From: Mycobacterium colombiense | GTDB taxonomy: Bacteria; Actinomycetota; Actinomycetes; Mycobacteriales; Mycobacteriaceae | Assembly (NCBI RefSeq): GCF_001672755.1 | Contig: NZ_LZKI01000056.1 | Span: forward strand, 1 to 64,000 | DNA: 64,000 nt | Direction of reading: 5' to 3' | Part shown: positions 7,971-17,307 of the stretch, in pieces | Position numbering within the stretch: the first letter of the stretch is position 1 | How the letters are laid out: each line of letters starts with the position of its first letter | Program-made: the position numbers and the translations under genes | The notes under the pieces: generated by a model | What the model saw: the letters and a program-made list of their open reading frames with translations, nothing else | Database searches by the model: none | What the model was told of the DNA's origin: nothing

Positions 7971-8723
7971 TTAGGTGCCCGAGACCTCCGGGTCCGGGCG
8001 ACTCGGCGCGGGCGTTGTGGTCGAGGCCCAGATCGGAGTCAGCGTCGAGTCGGCGGCCACCCATTCCGGTTGCGGGGGCGCCGCCCGGTAGCCGACGCCC
8101 CGGACGGTGTCCACCAGAAACTGGTGGCGGGCGCCCAGCTTGGCGCGCAGCCGCCGAATGTGCACGTCGACCGTGCGGACCTTGCCGGTGGTGTCGTAGC
8201 CCCACGCCTCCCGCATCAACCGGGTCCGGGTGAATGCCTGACCGGCATGCTGGACAAGGAAATTCAGCAATTTGAACTCGGTGAGGGTCAGGCCAAGGTC
8301 GTTGCCGTCGAGTGTCGCGGTGAAACTGGCCGGATGCAGCAGGAGGCCGCCGAATTTCACAGTGCCGTCGCCCACGCTGCGCCTGCGTCCGATGGCAAGG
8401 CGCATGCGTGCCTGCAGTTCTTCGGCACCGGTGCCGGGCAGCATCACGTCATCGAAATTGCAGTCGACATCGACGGCCGCACAATCCGCCGGGGCAACCA
8501 GGGCCACCACCGCGGTGCCGGGGTTGTCGGTCATCAGTCGATGGCTGACGGCCTGTGCCACCGCCATATTGCTGCGCGCGTCGATGATCGCGATGTCGGC
8601 CGTGGCGAAATGCCCGTCGGGTTCGGTCGCCAAGGTGATGCGGCGCATCGGCTGCGCGAACGTCGCCAAATCCGGTAGGGCCGATTCGAAATCGTCCTCA
8701 TCGGTGAGCACCACCACGTCCAA
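7971..8723 (-). CDS. Atypical OmpR/GlnR-like response regulator (Rv2884-like)
   Basis: Two-domain regulator (250 aa). A degenerate receiver occupies residues ~1-105. A winged-helix C-terminal domain (LTLTEFKLLNFLVQHAGQAF, TVDVHIRRLRAKLG, FLVDTVRGVGYR) occupies ~125-220. The receiver keeps an Asp near 48 (AIIDAR) but lacks the usual switch Lys (DDVMLPGTG), so phosphorylation-independent action, as proposed for GlnR, is likely. Position and length fit M. tuberculosis Rv2884. The start is TTG 8723, with GGAG 7 nt upstream. No sensor kinase is adjacent. Confidence 0.82.
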   Translation of the reverse strand: MDVVVLTDEDDFESALPDLATFAQPMRRITLATEPDGHFATADIAIIDARSNMAVAQAVSHRLMTDNPGTAVVALVAPADCAAVDVDCNFDDVMLPGTGAEELQARMRLAIGRRRSVGDGTVKFGGLLLHPASFTATLDGNDLGLTLTEFKLLNFLVQHAGQAFTRTRLMREAWGYDTTGKVRTVDVHIRRLRAKLGARHQFLVDTVRGVGYRAAPPQPEWVAADSTLTPIWASTTTPAPSRPDPEVSGT

Positions 8724-8880
8724 CGACTAACTCCAAACTCGCGACGTCCCTGCTTCCCCCCGGTCCGTAGGCACCTCTGCGGAGATGTCTTACAGATGTC
8801 TTACAGCGCTACGCCTGGATACCCGTCCTGTTCGAAATTAAGCAGACTGGTTGCGCGCGCCGAGAAACGTGAGAAAAGCG

Positions 8881-8914
8881 GTGGGCCCGGCCCGTTTCCA
8901 CGGACCGGGCCCAC
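8881..8914 (-). terminator. Hairpin terminator downstream of the CsbD-like gene
   Basis: GTGGGCCCGG (8881-8890) and CCGGGCCCAC (8905-8914) form a perfect 10-bp stem, extended inside by CCGT/ACGG. It lies 14 nt past the stop of the minus-strand CsbD-like gene. Confidence 0.7.
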
Positions 8915-8927
8915 CGATTACAGCGCG

Positions 8928-9167
8928 CTACTGATTGTTCTTCTGGCGCTCTTCGGCCGCCTTGGCGCCACCGCGCGCGGCTTCCGCTTCGGCTTCCTTC
9001 TTGGCCGCGTCGCGCTGCGCGTCGGCCTTGTCCTGCTGCGCCTGGCCCTCACGGGTGAGGTCATCACGACCGGCCACCGCGCCTACGGCCTCCTTGGCCT
9101 TGCCTTTGACGTCCTCGACGACGCCCTTCACAGCTTCGGCAGGTCCCGACTTGTTTTCTTCAGCCAT
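8928..9167 (-). CDS. CsbD-like small stress protein (microaggregate-binding protein type)
   Basis: A 79-aa highly charged, Ala/Lys/Glu-rich, helical protein: SGPAEAVKGVVEDVKGKAKE then AVGAVAGRDDL and an Ala-Lys-Glu coiled tail. The first half resembles CsbD, a SigB-type general stress protein. Very similar M. avium proteins are, I believe, annotated as microaggregate-binding protein 1, implicated in bacterial aggregation and host contact. No signal peptide is present. GAGGAGGA precedes ATG 9167. A strong hairpin follows at 8881-8914, so it appears monocistronic. Confidence 0.75.
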   Translation of the reverse strand: MAEENKSGPAEAVKGVVEDVKGKAKEAVGAVAGRDDLTREGQAQQDKADAQRDAAKKEAEAEAARGGAKAAEERQKNNQ

Positions 9168-9509
9168 GGAAGTACTCCTCCTCGTTGGCGTACTGCGAGC
9201 GATTCCCGCTCAACGGCGATCGCGTGCGATCGATCCGGTCATACGGCGAGGCCGGTCCTTATTGCTTAAGACCGCATATTTCTGCCGCGTTGATCCGTGT
9301 TCCCATGCCGCCCGTCGCTCAAACGCGGGTGCGAGGAGGCACACTGGCCACTCTATTCCGGTACCGGGAGACTCGAAAATTGGTCCGGTGAGCCAACTAT
9401 GCGCATAATGCACCCCGCCGACGTCGCATTGTGCTGCGATGAGGCAGGATGTGAAATGCCGTTCCGGGATCTTGATCGCCTGGGATGGCACTCTCATGCG
9501 AGGAGTCTG
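9168..9509. promoter_or_regulatory. Divergent region between CsbD-like gene and pyrH
   Basis: 342 nt without a supported gene. It must hold the CsbD-like and pyrH promoters. A perfect 16-bp palindrome CGATCGC-GT-GCGATCG sits at 9217-9232. The segment around 9258-9290 (TTATTGCTTAAGACCGCATA) is an AT-rich island suited to a promoter. Confidence 0.4.
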
Positions 9510-10313
9510 ATGACGGAGTCCAGGGAGCCCCAAGTCGCCGGCTCGGCGGCTCCGAACCCGGAGCCGACAACCAGCAGCAACGGCGTATCCGGCCAGCCAC
9601 TGAGCCGCGCCAGGTATTCGCGAGTGTTGCTCAAGCTCGGCGGCGAGATGTTCGGCGGCGGCCAGGTCGGCCTGGATCCCGATGTCGTGGCGCGGGTGGC
9701 GCGGCAGATCGCCGAGGTGGTCCGCGACGGTGTCCAGGTCGCCGTGGTGATCGGCGGGGGCAACTTCTTCCGGGGCGCGCAGCTTCAGCAGCGCGGTATG
9801 GAACGCACCCGGTCGGACTACATGGGCATGCTGGGAACCGTGATGAACAGCCTCGCGCTGCAAGACTTCCTGGAGAAGGAAGGCATCGTCACCCGGGTCC
9901 AGACCGCGATCACCATGGGCCAGGTGGCCGAGCCCTATCTGCCGTTGCGTGCCGTACGTCACCTGGAGAAGGGGCGGGTGGTGATCTTCGGGGCCGGCAT
10001 GGGGCTGCCCTACTTCTCCACCGACACCACCGCCGCGCAGCGGGCCCTGGAGATCGGTGCCGAGGTGGTCTTGATGGCCAAAGCGGTCGACGGCGTGTTC
10101 GACGCGGATCCGCGGCAGCACCCCGATGCCGAATTGATCGCCGCGATCAGTCACCGTGAGGTGATCGACCGCGGGCTACGAGTGGCCGATGCCACCGCGT
10201 TCAGCCTGTGCATGGACAATGGCATGCCGATCCTGGTGTTCAACCTGCTGACCAATGGCAATATCGCCCGGGCGGTCGCTGGTGAGAAAATCGGGACTCT
10301 GGTCACCACCTGA
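9510..10313 (+). CDS. pyrH: UMP kinase
   Basis: Converts UMP to UDP with ATP, an essential step of pyrimidine nucleotide synthesis; hexameric amino-acid-kinase fold (267 aa). Visible motifs are [56 protein letters not shown] and [14 protein letters not shown]. The start is ATG 9510, with AGGAG 4 nt before. Longer frames from 9297 read through the leader. The ~30-residue Ser/Pro-rich N-terminus is typical of mycobacteria. It heads a pyrH-frr-cdsA-rlmN cluster. Confidence 0.97.
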   Translation: MTESREPQVAGSAAPNPEPTTSSNGVSGQPLSRARYSRVLLKLGGEMFGGGQVGLDPDVVARVARQIAEVVRDGVQVAVVIGGGNFFRGAQLQQRGMERTRSDYMGMLGTVMNSLALQDFLEKEGIVTRVQTAITMGQVAEPYLPLRAVRHLEKGRVVIFGAGMGLPYFSTDTTAAQRALEIGAEVVLMAKAVDGVFDADPRQHPDAELIAAISHREVIDRGLRVADATAFSLCMDNGMPILVFNLLTNGNIARAVAGEKIGTLVTT

Positions 10314-10342
10314 GCGGAAACGCGATGACTTGCGCGTGCGAG

Positions 10343-10375
10343 GATGCGCAGCGCAGCAATGAGGAGGAGCGGCGC
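10343..10375 (+). repeat. RBS-bearing dispersed repeat, copy upstream of frr
   Basis: GATGCGCAGCGCAGCAATGA followed by GGAGGAGCGGCGC, directly before the frr ATG. It is nearly identical to elements at 35749-35786 (minus) and 54405-54436 and supplies the AGGAGGAG ribosome-binding site. Confidence 0.7.
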
Positions 10376-10377
10376 AC

Positions 10378-10935
10378 ATGATCGACGAGGCTCTCTTCGA
10401 CGCGGAAGAGAAAATGGAGAAGGCCGTGGCGGTCGCCCGGGACGACTTGTCGACCATCCGGACCGGGCGCGCCAACCCGGGCATGTTCTCGCGGATCGTG
10501 ATCGACTACTACGGCACGGCCACGCCTATCACGCAGCTGGCCAGCATCAACGTGCCCGAGGCGCGTCTCGTCGTCATCAAGCCCTACGAAGCCAGCCAGG
10601 TGGGCGCGATCGAGACCGCGATCCGCAATTCCGACCTCGGCGTCAATCCCACCAACGACGGCACCCTGATCCGGGTGGCCGTGCCGCAGCTCACCGAGGA
10701 ACGTCGCCGTGAGCTGGTCAAGCAGGCCAAGAGCAAGGGTGAGGACGCCAAGGTCTCGGTGCGCAACATCCGCCGCAAGGCGATGGAGGAGCTGCATCGC
10801 ATCCGCAAGGACGGCGAGGCCGGCGAGGACGAGGTCGGCCGGGCCGAAAAGGACCTGGACAAGACCACGCATCAATACACCACCCAGATCGAAGAGCTGG
10901 TCAAGCACAAAGAAGGCGAACTGCTGGAGGTCTAG
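10378..10935 (+). CDS. frr: Ribosome recycling factor
   Basis: RRF (185 aa) splits post-termination ribosomes together with EF-G. The sequence is a full match: [69 protein letters not shown]. The ATG follows a dispersed repeat whose AGGAGGAG acts as ribosome-binding site. It lies 64 nt after pyrH and 30 nt before cdsA. Confidence 0.98.
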   Translation: MIDEALFDAEEKMEKAVAVARDDLSTIRTGRANPGMFSRIVIDYYGTATPITQLASINVPEARLVVIKPYEASQVGAIETAIRNSDLGVNPTNDGTLIRVAVPQLTEERRRELVKQAKSKGEDAKVSVRNIRRKAMEELHRIRKDGEAGEDEVGRAEKDLDKTTHQYTTQIEELVKHKEGELLEV

Positions 10936-10965
10936 TGACCTCAGCAGCGAAGTTCATCCAGGCCA

Positions 10966-11895
10966 GTGGCAACCCCAGAACCCGGCGCAGGCGATCCGCC
11001 CGAGAATTCGTCGCGCGCCGCCAAGGAGACGATCCAGCAGCCGGCCAAGAAGACGTCGCGCGCCGGACGTAACCTGGGCGCCGCCATCGCGGTGGGCACC
11101 GGTATCGGCGGCGTCCTGGTCGTGACGCTGGTGTTCGCGCCGCGCTTCTGGGTTCCCATCGTCGCCCTGGCCATCGTGGTGGCCACCCACGAAGTGGTTC
11201 GGCGGTTGCGTGAAGCCGGCTACGTCATACCCGTCATCCCGCTGCTGGCCGGGGGCCAGCTCACCGTCTGGCTGACCTGGCCGTTCCACGCCGCGGGCGC
11301 ACTGGCCGGCTTCGGCGTCACCGTGGTGGTCTGCAACGTGTGGCGGCTGTTCATGCAGGACAACCGCAAACGGCCCGAGCCGTTCGACGGCTCGCCGTCG
11401 GCTAACTACCTCAGGGACGCCTCGGCCACCGTGTTCCTGGCCGCGTGGGTGCCGCTGTTCGCGTCCTTCGGCGTGCTGCTGGTCTACCCGCACGACGGCG
11501 CCGGGCGGGTGTTCTGTCTGATGATCACCGTCGTCGCCTCCGATACCGGCGGATATGCCGTGGGGGCGCTCTTCGGCAAGCACCCGATGGTGCCCGCGAT
11601 CAGCCCCAAGAAGTCCTGGGAGGGATTCGTGGGTTCCCTGGTGTTCGGCATCACCGCGGCGACGCTGACGGCGACCTTCCTGGCCGGCAAACCGTGGTGG
11701 ATCGGCGCGCTGCTGGGCGTCGTCCTGGTGCTGACCTGCACCCTTGGCGATCTGGTGGAGTCGCAGGTCAAGCGCGACCTGGGCATCAAGGACATGGGCC
11801 GGCTGCTACCCGGCCACGGCGGCCTGATGGATCGGCTCGATGGCGTCCTGCCGTCGGCGGTCGCCGCCTGGACGGTGCTGACACTCGTTCCCTAG
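10966..11895 (+). CDS. cdsA: Phosphatidate cytidylyltransferase (CDP-diacylglycerol synthase)
   Basis: Makes CDP-diacylglycerol from phosphatidic acid and CTP, the branch point to phosphatidylinositol, cardiolipin and phosphatidylethanolamine. Integral membrane protein (309 aa, about 7-8 hydrophobic segments after a polar N-terminus of ~35 residues). The C-terminal family signature is clear: VESQVKRDLGIKDMGRLLPG then HGGLMDRLDG. SDTGGYAVG and SPKKSWEG precede it. Start at GTG 10966. Confidence 0.95.
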   Translation: MATPEPGAGDPPENSSRAAKETIQQPAKKTSRAGRNLGAAIAVGTGIGGVLVVTLVFAPRFWVPIVALAIVVATHEVVRRLREAGYVIPVIPLLAGGQLTVWLTWPFHAAGALAGFGVTVVVCNVWRLFMQDNRKRPEPFDGSPSANYLRDASATVFLAAWVPLFASFGVLLVYPHDGAGRVFCLMITVVASDTGGYAVGALFGKHPMVPAISPKKSWEGFVGSLVFGITAATLTATFLAGKPWWIGALLGVVLVLTCTLGDLVESQVKRDLGIKDMGRLLPGHGGLMDRLDGVLPSAVAAWTVLTLVP

Positions 11896-11928
11896 GCAGT
11901 CCCGAACGTGACCGATACTGGACAGGTC

Positions 11929-13023
11929 ATGGTTCAACAATTGGTGTTCTCCGAGCCGCGGCGCGGCAAGCCGCCGCGGCATCTGGCCGACCTCGATGAG
12001 GACGGCCGCGCGTCCGCCGTCGCGGAGCTGGGCCTGCCGGCGTTTCGCGCCAAGCAGCTGGCGCATCAGTACTACGGCCGGCTGATCGCCGATCCGCGGC
12101 AAATGACCGACCTTCCCGCGGGCTTGCGCGACGCCATCGCCGAGACGATGTTCCCGATCCTGCTCACCGCGGCCTCCGAGGTGACCTGCGATGCGGGCCA
12201 GACCCGAAAGACGTTGTGGCGGGCCCTCGATGGGGTCACCGTCGAGTCGGTGCTGATGCGCTATCCGCAACGCAACACCGTGTGCATCTCGTCGCAGGCC
12301 GGCTGCGGCATGGCCTGTCCGTTCTGCGCGACGGGCCAGGGCGGGCTGACCCGCAACCTGTCGACGGCCGAGATCCTCGAGCAGGTGCGCGCCGGCGCCG
12401 CAGCGCTGCGCGACGACTTCGGGGACCGGCTGTCCAACGTGGTGTTCATGGGCATGGGGGAGCCACTGGCCAACTATGCCCGCGTGCTCGCCGCGGTGCG
12501 GCGCATCATCGCCGCGCCGCCGCACGGTTTCGGCATCTCGGCCCGCTCGGTGACGGTGTCGACGGTGGGCCTTGCCCCCGCCATCCGCAAACTCGCCGAC
12601 GAACGGCTCGGCGTCACGCTGGCGCTGTCGCTGCACGCGCCCGACGACGAACTGCGCGACACGCTGGTGCCGGTCAACAACCGGTGGAAGATCACCGAGG
12701 CCCTCGACGCCGCGCGGTATTACGCCGACGTCACCGGGCGGCGGGTGTCGGTGGAGTACGCGTTGATCCGAGATGTCAACGACCAGCCTTGGCGCGCGGA
12801 CCTTTTGGGGCAGCGGCTGCATCGTGCGCTGGGGCCGCTGGTGCACGTCAACCTGATTCCGCTCAACCCGACGCCGGGAAGTGCGTGGGACGCGAGCCCC
12901 AAGCCGGTCGAGCGGGAGTTCGTCCGACGGGTCCGCGCCAAAGGGGTGTCATGCACCGTGCGCGACACCCGCGGACGTGAGATCAGCGCCGCCTGCGGGC
13001 AGCTGGCCGCCGAGCGCGGATGA
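11929..13023 (+). CDS. rlmN: Dual-specificity 23S rRNA/tRNA adenine C2-methyltransferase
   Basis: Radical-SAM enzyme (364 aa) that methylates C2 of A2503 in 23S rRNA and A37 in some tRNAs. The [4Fe-4S]-binding CX3CX2C is in [14 protein letters not shown]; the methyl-carrier and catalytic cysteines are in the C-terminus ([11 protein letters not shown]) and the RKTLW region. The ATG at 11929 gives 364 aa, the length I recall for Rv2880c; GTG 11908 would add 7 residues. It lies 33 nt after cdsA. Confidence 0.95.
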   Translation: MVQQLVFSEPRRGKPPRHLADLDEDGRASAVAELGLPAFRAKQLAHQYYGRLIADPRQMTDLPAGLRDAIAETMFPILLTAASEVTCDAGQTRKTLWRALDGVTVESVLMRYPQRNTVCISSQAGCGMACPFCATGQGGLTRNLSTAEILEQVRAGAAALRDDFGDRLSNVVFMGMGEPLANYARVLAAVRRIIAAPPHGFGISARSVTVSTVGLAPAIRKLADERLGVTLALSLHAPDDELRDTLVPVNNRWKITEALDAARYYADVTGRRVSVEYALIRDVNDQPWRADLLGQRLHRALGPLVHVNLIPLNPTPGSAWDASPKPVEREFVRRVRAKGVSCTVRDTRGREISAACGQLAAERG

Positions 13024-13080
13024 ACCGGGACGGCGACGCGCACGTCTTAAAGGCATAACGCCAGCAAACGGGGGTGCGCC

Positions 13081-13587
13081 ATGATTCGCCTGTTCTCTCC
13101 GCTCAGGTTGTTTGCCGCGGCGGTTCTCGCCGTGGCGTTGATCGTCGTGCTGGGCGGCGCGCCACGCGCGCTGGCCGCCGACGACCGGCTGCAGTTCACC
13201 GGGACAACGCTGAGCGGTGCGCCGTTCAACGGCGCCGGTTTGCAGGGCAAGCCCGCGGTGCTGTGGTTCTGGGCGCCGTTCTGCCCGTTCTGCAACGCCG
13301 AAGCCCCCGGCGTCAGCCGGGTGGCGGCCGCCAATCCAGGCGTCACGTTCGTCGGGGTGGCCGGGCACTCGGACGTCGGCGCCGAACAGACCTTCGTCTC
13401 CAAGTACGGCCTGAATTTCACCAACCTCAACGACGCCGACGGATCCATCTGGGCCCGCTACAACGTCCCCTGGCAGCCCGCGTACGTGTTCTACCGCGCG
13501 GACGGCAGCTCGACGTTCGTCAACAACCCGACCTCGGCGATGTCGCAGCAGGAGCTCTCCGATCGGGTCTCCGCCCTGAGGTCCTGA
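13081..13587 (+). CDS. mpt53: Secreted thioredoxin-fold protein, MPT53 (DsbE-like)
   Basis: Exported thiol oxidoreductase (168 aa). Signal peptide to about residue 30 (cleavage near RALA), then a thioredoxin fold with active site WFWAPFCPFCNAEAPG (CPFC). It corresponds to M. tuberculosis Mpt53 (Rv2878c), an extracytoplasmic disulfide-forming DsbE-type oxidase. The next gene, 1 nt downstream, encodes a CcdA/DsbD-like membrane protein that could supply or withdraw electrons. Confidence 0.92.
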   Translation: MIRLFSPLRLFAAAVLAVALIVVLGGAPRALAADDRLQFTGTTLSGAPFNGAGLQGKPAVLWFWAPFCPFCNAEAPGVSRVAAANPGVTFVGVAGHSDVGAEQTFVSKYGLNFTNLNDADGSIWARYNVPWQPAYVFYRADGSSTFVNNPTSAMSQQELSDRVSALRS

Positions 13588-13588
13588 C

Positions 13589-14449
13589 TTGGCGGACCAG
13601 GGTCTGGTCGGCCTGGCCTTCGCCGCCGGATTGGTCGCCGCGCTGAACCCGTGCGGATTCGCGATGCTGCCCGCCTATCTCCTGCTGGTGGTGCGCGGCC
13701 AGCGTGCCGGGGCGTCGTCGGGGGTGGCGGCCGCCGGGCGGGCGCTGGCGGCCACTGTCGGGATGGCGCTGGGCTTCCTGACGGTGTTCGGCGTGTTCGG
13801 CGCCCTGACCGTCTCGGCGGCCACGACCGTGCAGCGATACCTGCCCTACGCCACCGTGGTCGTCGGCGTGGTCCTGATCGGGCTCGGGGTGTGGCTCCTG
13901 TCGGGCCGTGCGCTGTCGGCGCTGACCCCGCGATCGTTGGGGCCGCGGTGGGCTCCCACCGCCCGACTGGGCTCCATGTACGGCTATGGCATCAGCTACG
14001 CGCTCGCCTCGCTGTCATGCACCGTCGGCCCGTTTCTGGCCGTCACCGCCGCCGGCCTGCGCGGGGGATCGATCGCCACCGAGGTGGCGATCTACCTCGC
14101 CTACAGTGCGGGGCTGACGCTGGTGGTCGGGGTGCTCGCGGTCGCTGCGGCGACTGCGAGCTCGGCGATGGTGGAAAGGCTGCGCCGCATGCTCCCGTTC
14201 GGCAACCGGATCAGCGGCGCGTTGCTGGTGCTGGTCGGGCTGTATGTGGCCTATTACGGCAGCTACGAGGTGCGCCTGTTCGGCGCGAACGGCAACCCGC
14301 AGGACGCGGTGATCAGCGCGGCCGGGCGGCTGCAGGGCGCGGTGGCCGGCTGGGTGCATCAGCACGGGGTGTGGCCGTGGGTGATCGCCGTGGTCGCGCT
14401 GGCGGTCGTCGTGATCGGCGGCGCCTGGCATCGCCGGGCCCACCGCTAG
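13589..14449 (+). CDS. CcdA/DsbD-like integral membrane protein (Rv2877c-like)
   Basis: Polytopic membrane protein (286 aa, about 6-7 helices) of the cytochrome-c-biogenesis CcdA superfamily. The conserved Pro-Cys pair appears early (AALNPCGFAMLPAY), and a second conserved Cys in SYALASLSCTVGPFLAVTAA. In this family such cysteines relay electrons across the membrane to exported thioredoxin-like proteins, which fits the coupled mpt53 upstream. Start is TTG 13589, 1 nt after the mpt53 stop. Confidence 0.88.
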   Translation: MADQGLVGLAFAAGLVAALNPCGFAMLPAYLLLVVRGQRAGASSGVAAAGRALAATVGMALGFLTVFGVFGALTVSAATTVQRYLPYATVVVGVVLIGLGVWLLSGRALSALTPRSLGPRWAPTARLGSMYGYGISYALASLSCTVGPFLAVTAAGLRGGSIATEVAIYLAYSAGLTLVVGVLAVAAATASSAMVERLRRMLPFGNRISGALLVLVGLYVAYYGSYEVRLFGANGNPQDAVISAAGRLQGAVAGWVHQHGVWPWVIAVVALAVVVIGGAWHRRAHR

Positions 14450-14467
14450 GGCAAGACGGGGTGGCGG

Positions 14468-14722
14468 CTACCTGATCCAGCCGCGGCGGCGGCCCCACAG
14501 GTCGCGGATCAGCGCGACGAGGATCAGCGCCGCGAACCCGATCAGGAACCAGTTCTCGATGTGGCCGACGTGGTTGCCGCGCAGCATCGCCAGCAGGAAT
14601 CCGAAGCCGATCAGGCCGGCAATGTGCCAGGTCCGGTGGTTGATCCTGCTCCAGCCCCACGCTGCCGACGGCACCTCGACGTCGTCGACGCCGTTGAAGC
14701 GCTCCACCTCGGTACTGGCCAC
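14468..14722 (-). CDS. Small membrane protein (Rv2876-like)
   Basis: An 84-aa protein with a polar N-terminus ([12 protein letters not shown]) and two predicted transmembrane helices ([16 protein letters not shown] and [16 protein letters not shown]), ending WGRRRGWIR. It is the counterpart of M. tuberculosis Rv2876, of unknown function. The start is GTG 14722, with AAGGGG 8 nt upstream. The long antisense frame extending to 15913 is an artefact of dxr. It converges with the CcdA-like gene. Confidence 0.8.
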   Translation of the reverse strand: MASTEVERFNGVDDVEVPSAAWGWSRINHRTWHIAGLIGFGFLLAMLRGNHVGHIENWFLIGFAALILVALIRDLWGRRRGWIR

Positions 14723-14830
14723 GGCGAATCCCCTTCGGATCGGATTGGCTTGTCGAACCCAAATTCTGGCATACCGCCGGCGGGCTTGCGGGGCATGGCC
14801 CGCGTCGGCGCCGGGCGGCACAATGAGTGG

Positions 14831-16042
14831 GTGACCAACCTGACGATCGATGGGCGAACGCGGGACCGCCTGCGCGTGCTGGTGCTGGGCAGCACCGGCT
14901 CCATCGGCACCCAGGCGCTGGACGTCATCGCCGCCAACCCGGACCGTTTCGAGGTGGTCGGTCTGGCCGCGGGCGGCGCCAACCTGGACACGTTGTTGCG
15001 GCAGCGCGCCGAGACCGGTGTGACCAACATCGCGGTCGCCGACGAGGGCGCGGCGCGGCGGGCCGGCGACGTCCCGTTTGCCGGTCCCGAAGCGGCGACG
15101 CGGCTGGTGCAGGAGACCGAGGCCGACGTCGTGCTCAACGCGCTGGTGGGGGCGTTGGGGCTGCGGCCCACGCTGGCCGCGCTGGAATCGGGCGCCCGGC
15201 TGGCCCTGGCCAATAAGGAATCGCTGATCGCCGGTGGTCCGCTGGTGCTGCGGGCCGCCGAGCCGGGGCAGATCGTTCCGGTCGACTCCGAACACTCCGC
15301 GCTGGCGCAGTGCCTGCGCGGCGGGGGCCCCGACGAAGTCGCCAAGCTGGTGCTGACCGCATCCGGCGGCCCGTTCCGTGGCTGGACGGCCGCCCAGCTC
15401 GAGGACGTCACCCCGGAGCAGGCGGGCGCCCACCCGACGTGGTCGATGGGCCCGATGAACACGCTGAACTCGGCCTCGCTGGTCAACAAGGGGCTGGAGT
15501 TGATCGAGACCCACCTGCTGTTCGGCATCCCGTACGACCGCATCGAGGTGGTCGTGCACCCTCAGTCGATTGTTCATTCGATGGTCACGTTCGTGGACGG
15601 CTCGACCCTTGCCCAGGCCAGCCCGCCGGACATGAAACTGCCGATCTCGTTGGCCCTGGGCTGGCCGCAGCGGGTCCCCGGCGCGGCCGCCAGCTGTGAC
15701 TTCAGCACGGCTTCTAGCTGGGAATTCGAGCCGCTGGACGACGACGTTTTCCCCGCCGTCGAGCTGGCCCGGTACGCCGGGCAGACCGGTGGCTGCATGA
15801 CCGCCGTCTACAACGCGGCCAACGAGGAGGCGGCGGAGGCGTTCCTCGCGGGCCGGGTCGGGTTCCCCGCGATTGTCAAAACCATCGCCGACGTGCTGCA
15901 CGCCGCCGACCAATGGGCCGTTTCACCCGCTAACGTGGATGAGGTACTCGACGCGCAGCGCTGGGCACGTGACCGGGCGCAGCGTGCCGTCGCGCAAGCC
16001 CAGCCCGCCAAGGTGTCAGCAAAAGCCTCCGGAGTGGTGTGA
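14831..16042 (+). CDS. dxr: 1-deoxy-D-xylulose 5-phosphate reductoisomerase
   Basis: Second enzyme of the MEP isoprenoid pathway (403 aa): NADPH-dependent conversion of DXP to MEP, the fosmidomycin target. NADPH site [16 protein letters not shown]; metal/substrate loops [41 protein letters not shown] region and YNAANEEA. The start GTG 14831 agrees with the family. It lies 19 nt before rip1 and upstream of ispG, a second MEP gene. The C-terminus ends soon after [13 protein letters not shown]. The M. tuberculosis protein, as I recall it, carries a repeat-like tail IASTAKPGAAGRH that is missing here. Confidence 0.96.
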   Translation: MTNLTIDGRTRDRLRVLVLGSTGSIGTQALDVIAANPDRFEVVGLAAGGANLDTLLRQRAETGVTNIAVADEGAARRAGDVPFAGPEAATRLVQETEADVVLNALVGALGLRPTLAALESGARLALANKESLIAGGPLVLRAAEPGQIVPVDSEHSALAQCLRGGGPDEVAKLVLTASGGPFRGWTAAQLEDVTPEQAGAHPTWSMGPMNTLNSASLVNKGLELIETHLLFGIPYDRIEVVVHPQSIVHSMVTFVDGSTLAQASPPDMKLPISLALGWPQRVPGAAASCDFSTASSWEFEPLDDDVFPAVELARYAGQTGGCMTAVYNAANEEAAEAFLAGRVGFPAIVKTIADVLHAADQWAVSPANVDEVLDAQRWARDRAQRAVAQAQPAKVSAKASGVV

Positions 16043-16061
16043 GAAAGGTCCTCGCAGCCAA

Positions 16062-17285
16062 ATGATGTTCGTCATCGGCATTGTGCTGTTCGCACTGGCC
16101 ATCCTGATCTCGGTGGCCCTGCACGAGTGCGGGCACATGTGGGTCGCGCGCGCAACCGGCATGAAGGTGCGGCGCTATTTCGTCGGCTTCGGGCCCACCC
16201 TGTGGTCGACCCGGCGCGGTGAAACCGAGTACGGCCTCAAGGCCGTTCCGCTGGGCGGCTTCTGCGACATCGCCGGCATGACCTCGGTGGAGGAGCTGGC
16301 GCCCGACGAGACCGAGCGCGCCATGTTCAAGCAGAAGGTCTGGAAGCGGGTCGCGGTGCTGTTCGCCGGCCCCGCCGCGAACTTCATCATCTGCCTGGTG
16401 CTGCTCTACGGCATAGCGCTGATCTGGGGGCTGCCGAACCTGCATCCGCCGACCCAGGCGGTTGTCGGCGAAACCGCTTGTGTGGCACCGGAAGTGGCGC
16501 CCGGCAAGATCGCGGACTGCACCGGGCCCGGTCCGGCGGCGCTCGCCGGAATCCGGCCGGGTGACGTCATCGTCAAGGTGGGCGACACCCCGGTGTCGAC
16601 CTTCGAGGACATGGCCGCCGCCATCCGTAAGGCGCATGGCAACGTCCCGATCGTCGCCGAGCGCAACGGCGCCACGATCACCACCTACGTCGACGTCACC
16701 ACCACCCAGCGCTACCTGACCGCCGGGACCAACGGGCAGGGCGGCCAGCAGCAACCCTCGACGGTCGGCGCCATCGGCGTCGGCGCCGTCAAGGTCGCGC
16801 CCACGCACTACGGGGTGTTCACGGCGATCCCTGCCACCGTCGCCTTCGCCGGTGACCTCACCGGCGAAGTGGGCAAGGCGCTCGTCGCGATCCCCACAAA
16901 GGTCGGCGCGCTGGTGCACGCCATCGGCGGCGGGCAGCGCGACCCGCAGACGCCGATGAGCGTCGTCGGCGCCAGCATCATCGGCGGCGACACCGTCGAC
17001 CACGGGTTGTGGGTGGCGTTCTGGTTCTTCCTGGCCCAGCTGAACCTCATCCTGGGTGCGATCAACCTGGTGCCGCTGCTGCCCTTCGACGGCGGCCACA
17101 TCGCCATCGCGGTGTTCGAGAAGATCCGCAACCTCGTCCGGTCGGCCCGCGGCATGGTCGCGGCCGCGCCGGTGAACTACCTCAAACTCATGCCCGCGAC
17201 GTACGTCGTGCTGGTGTTCGTGGTCGGCTACATGCTGCTGACCGTGACCGCCGATCTGGTCAACCCGATCAGGCTCTTCCAATGA
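16062..17285 (+). CDS. rip1: Site-2 intramembrane metalloprotease Rip1 (RseP family)
   Basis: Membrane zinc protease (407 aa) that cleaves transmembrane anti-sigma factors in regulated intramembrane proteolysis. The HEXXH motif is in [14 protein letters not shown] at residues ~20-24 and the second zinc ligand motif is [14 protein letters not shown] near residue 340. A PDZ domain lies between ([20 protein letters not shown]). It corresponds to Rv2869c, which controls several sigma factors and envelope lipids. The start ATG 16062 is set by family alignment; GAAAGG is 13 nt away. It lies between dxr and ispG. Confidence 0.95.
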   Translation: MMFVIGIVLFALAILISVALHECGHMWVARATGMKVRRYFVGFGPTLWSTRRGETEYGLKAVPLGGFCDIAGMTSVEELAPDETERAMFKQKVWKRVAVLFAGPAANFIICLVLLYGIALIWGLPNLHPPTQAVVGETACVAPEVAPGKIADCTGPGPAALAGIRPGDVIVKVGDTPVSTFEDMAAAIRKAHGNVPIVAERNGATITTYVDVTTTQRYLTAGTNGQGGQQQPSTVGAIGVGAVKVAPTHYGVFTAIPATVAFAGDLTGEVGKALVAIPTKVGALVHAIGGGQRDPQTPMSVVGASIIGGDTVDHGLWVAFWFFLAQLNLILGAINLVPLLPFDGGHIAIAVFEKIRNLVRSARGMVAAAPVNYLKLMPATYVVLVFVVGYMLLTVTADLVNPIRLFQ

Positions 17286-17307
17286 CGAAACCGAAGGAAT
17301 CAACACA

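Noticed and set aside
14468..15913. 481-aa minus-strand frame across dxr
   Set aside because: Only its last 84 codons match a real gene (the small membrane protein from GTG 14722). The rest is the antisense shadow of dxr, whose sequence is fully conserved.
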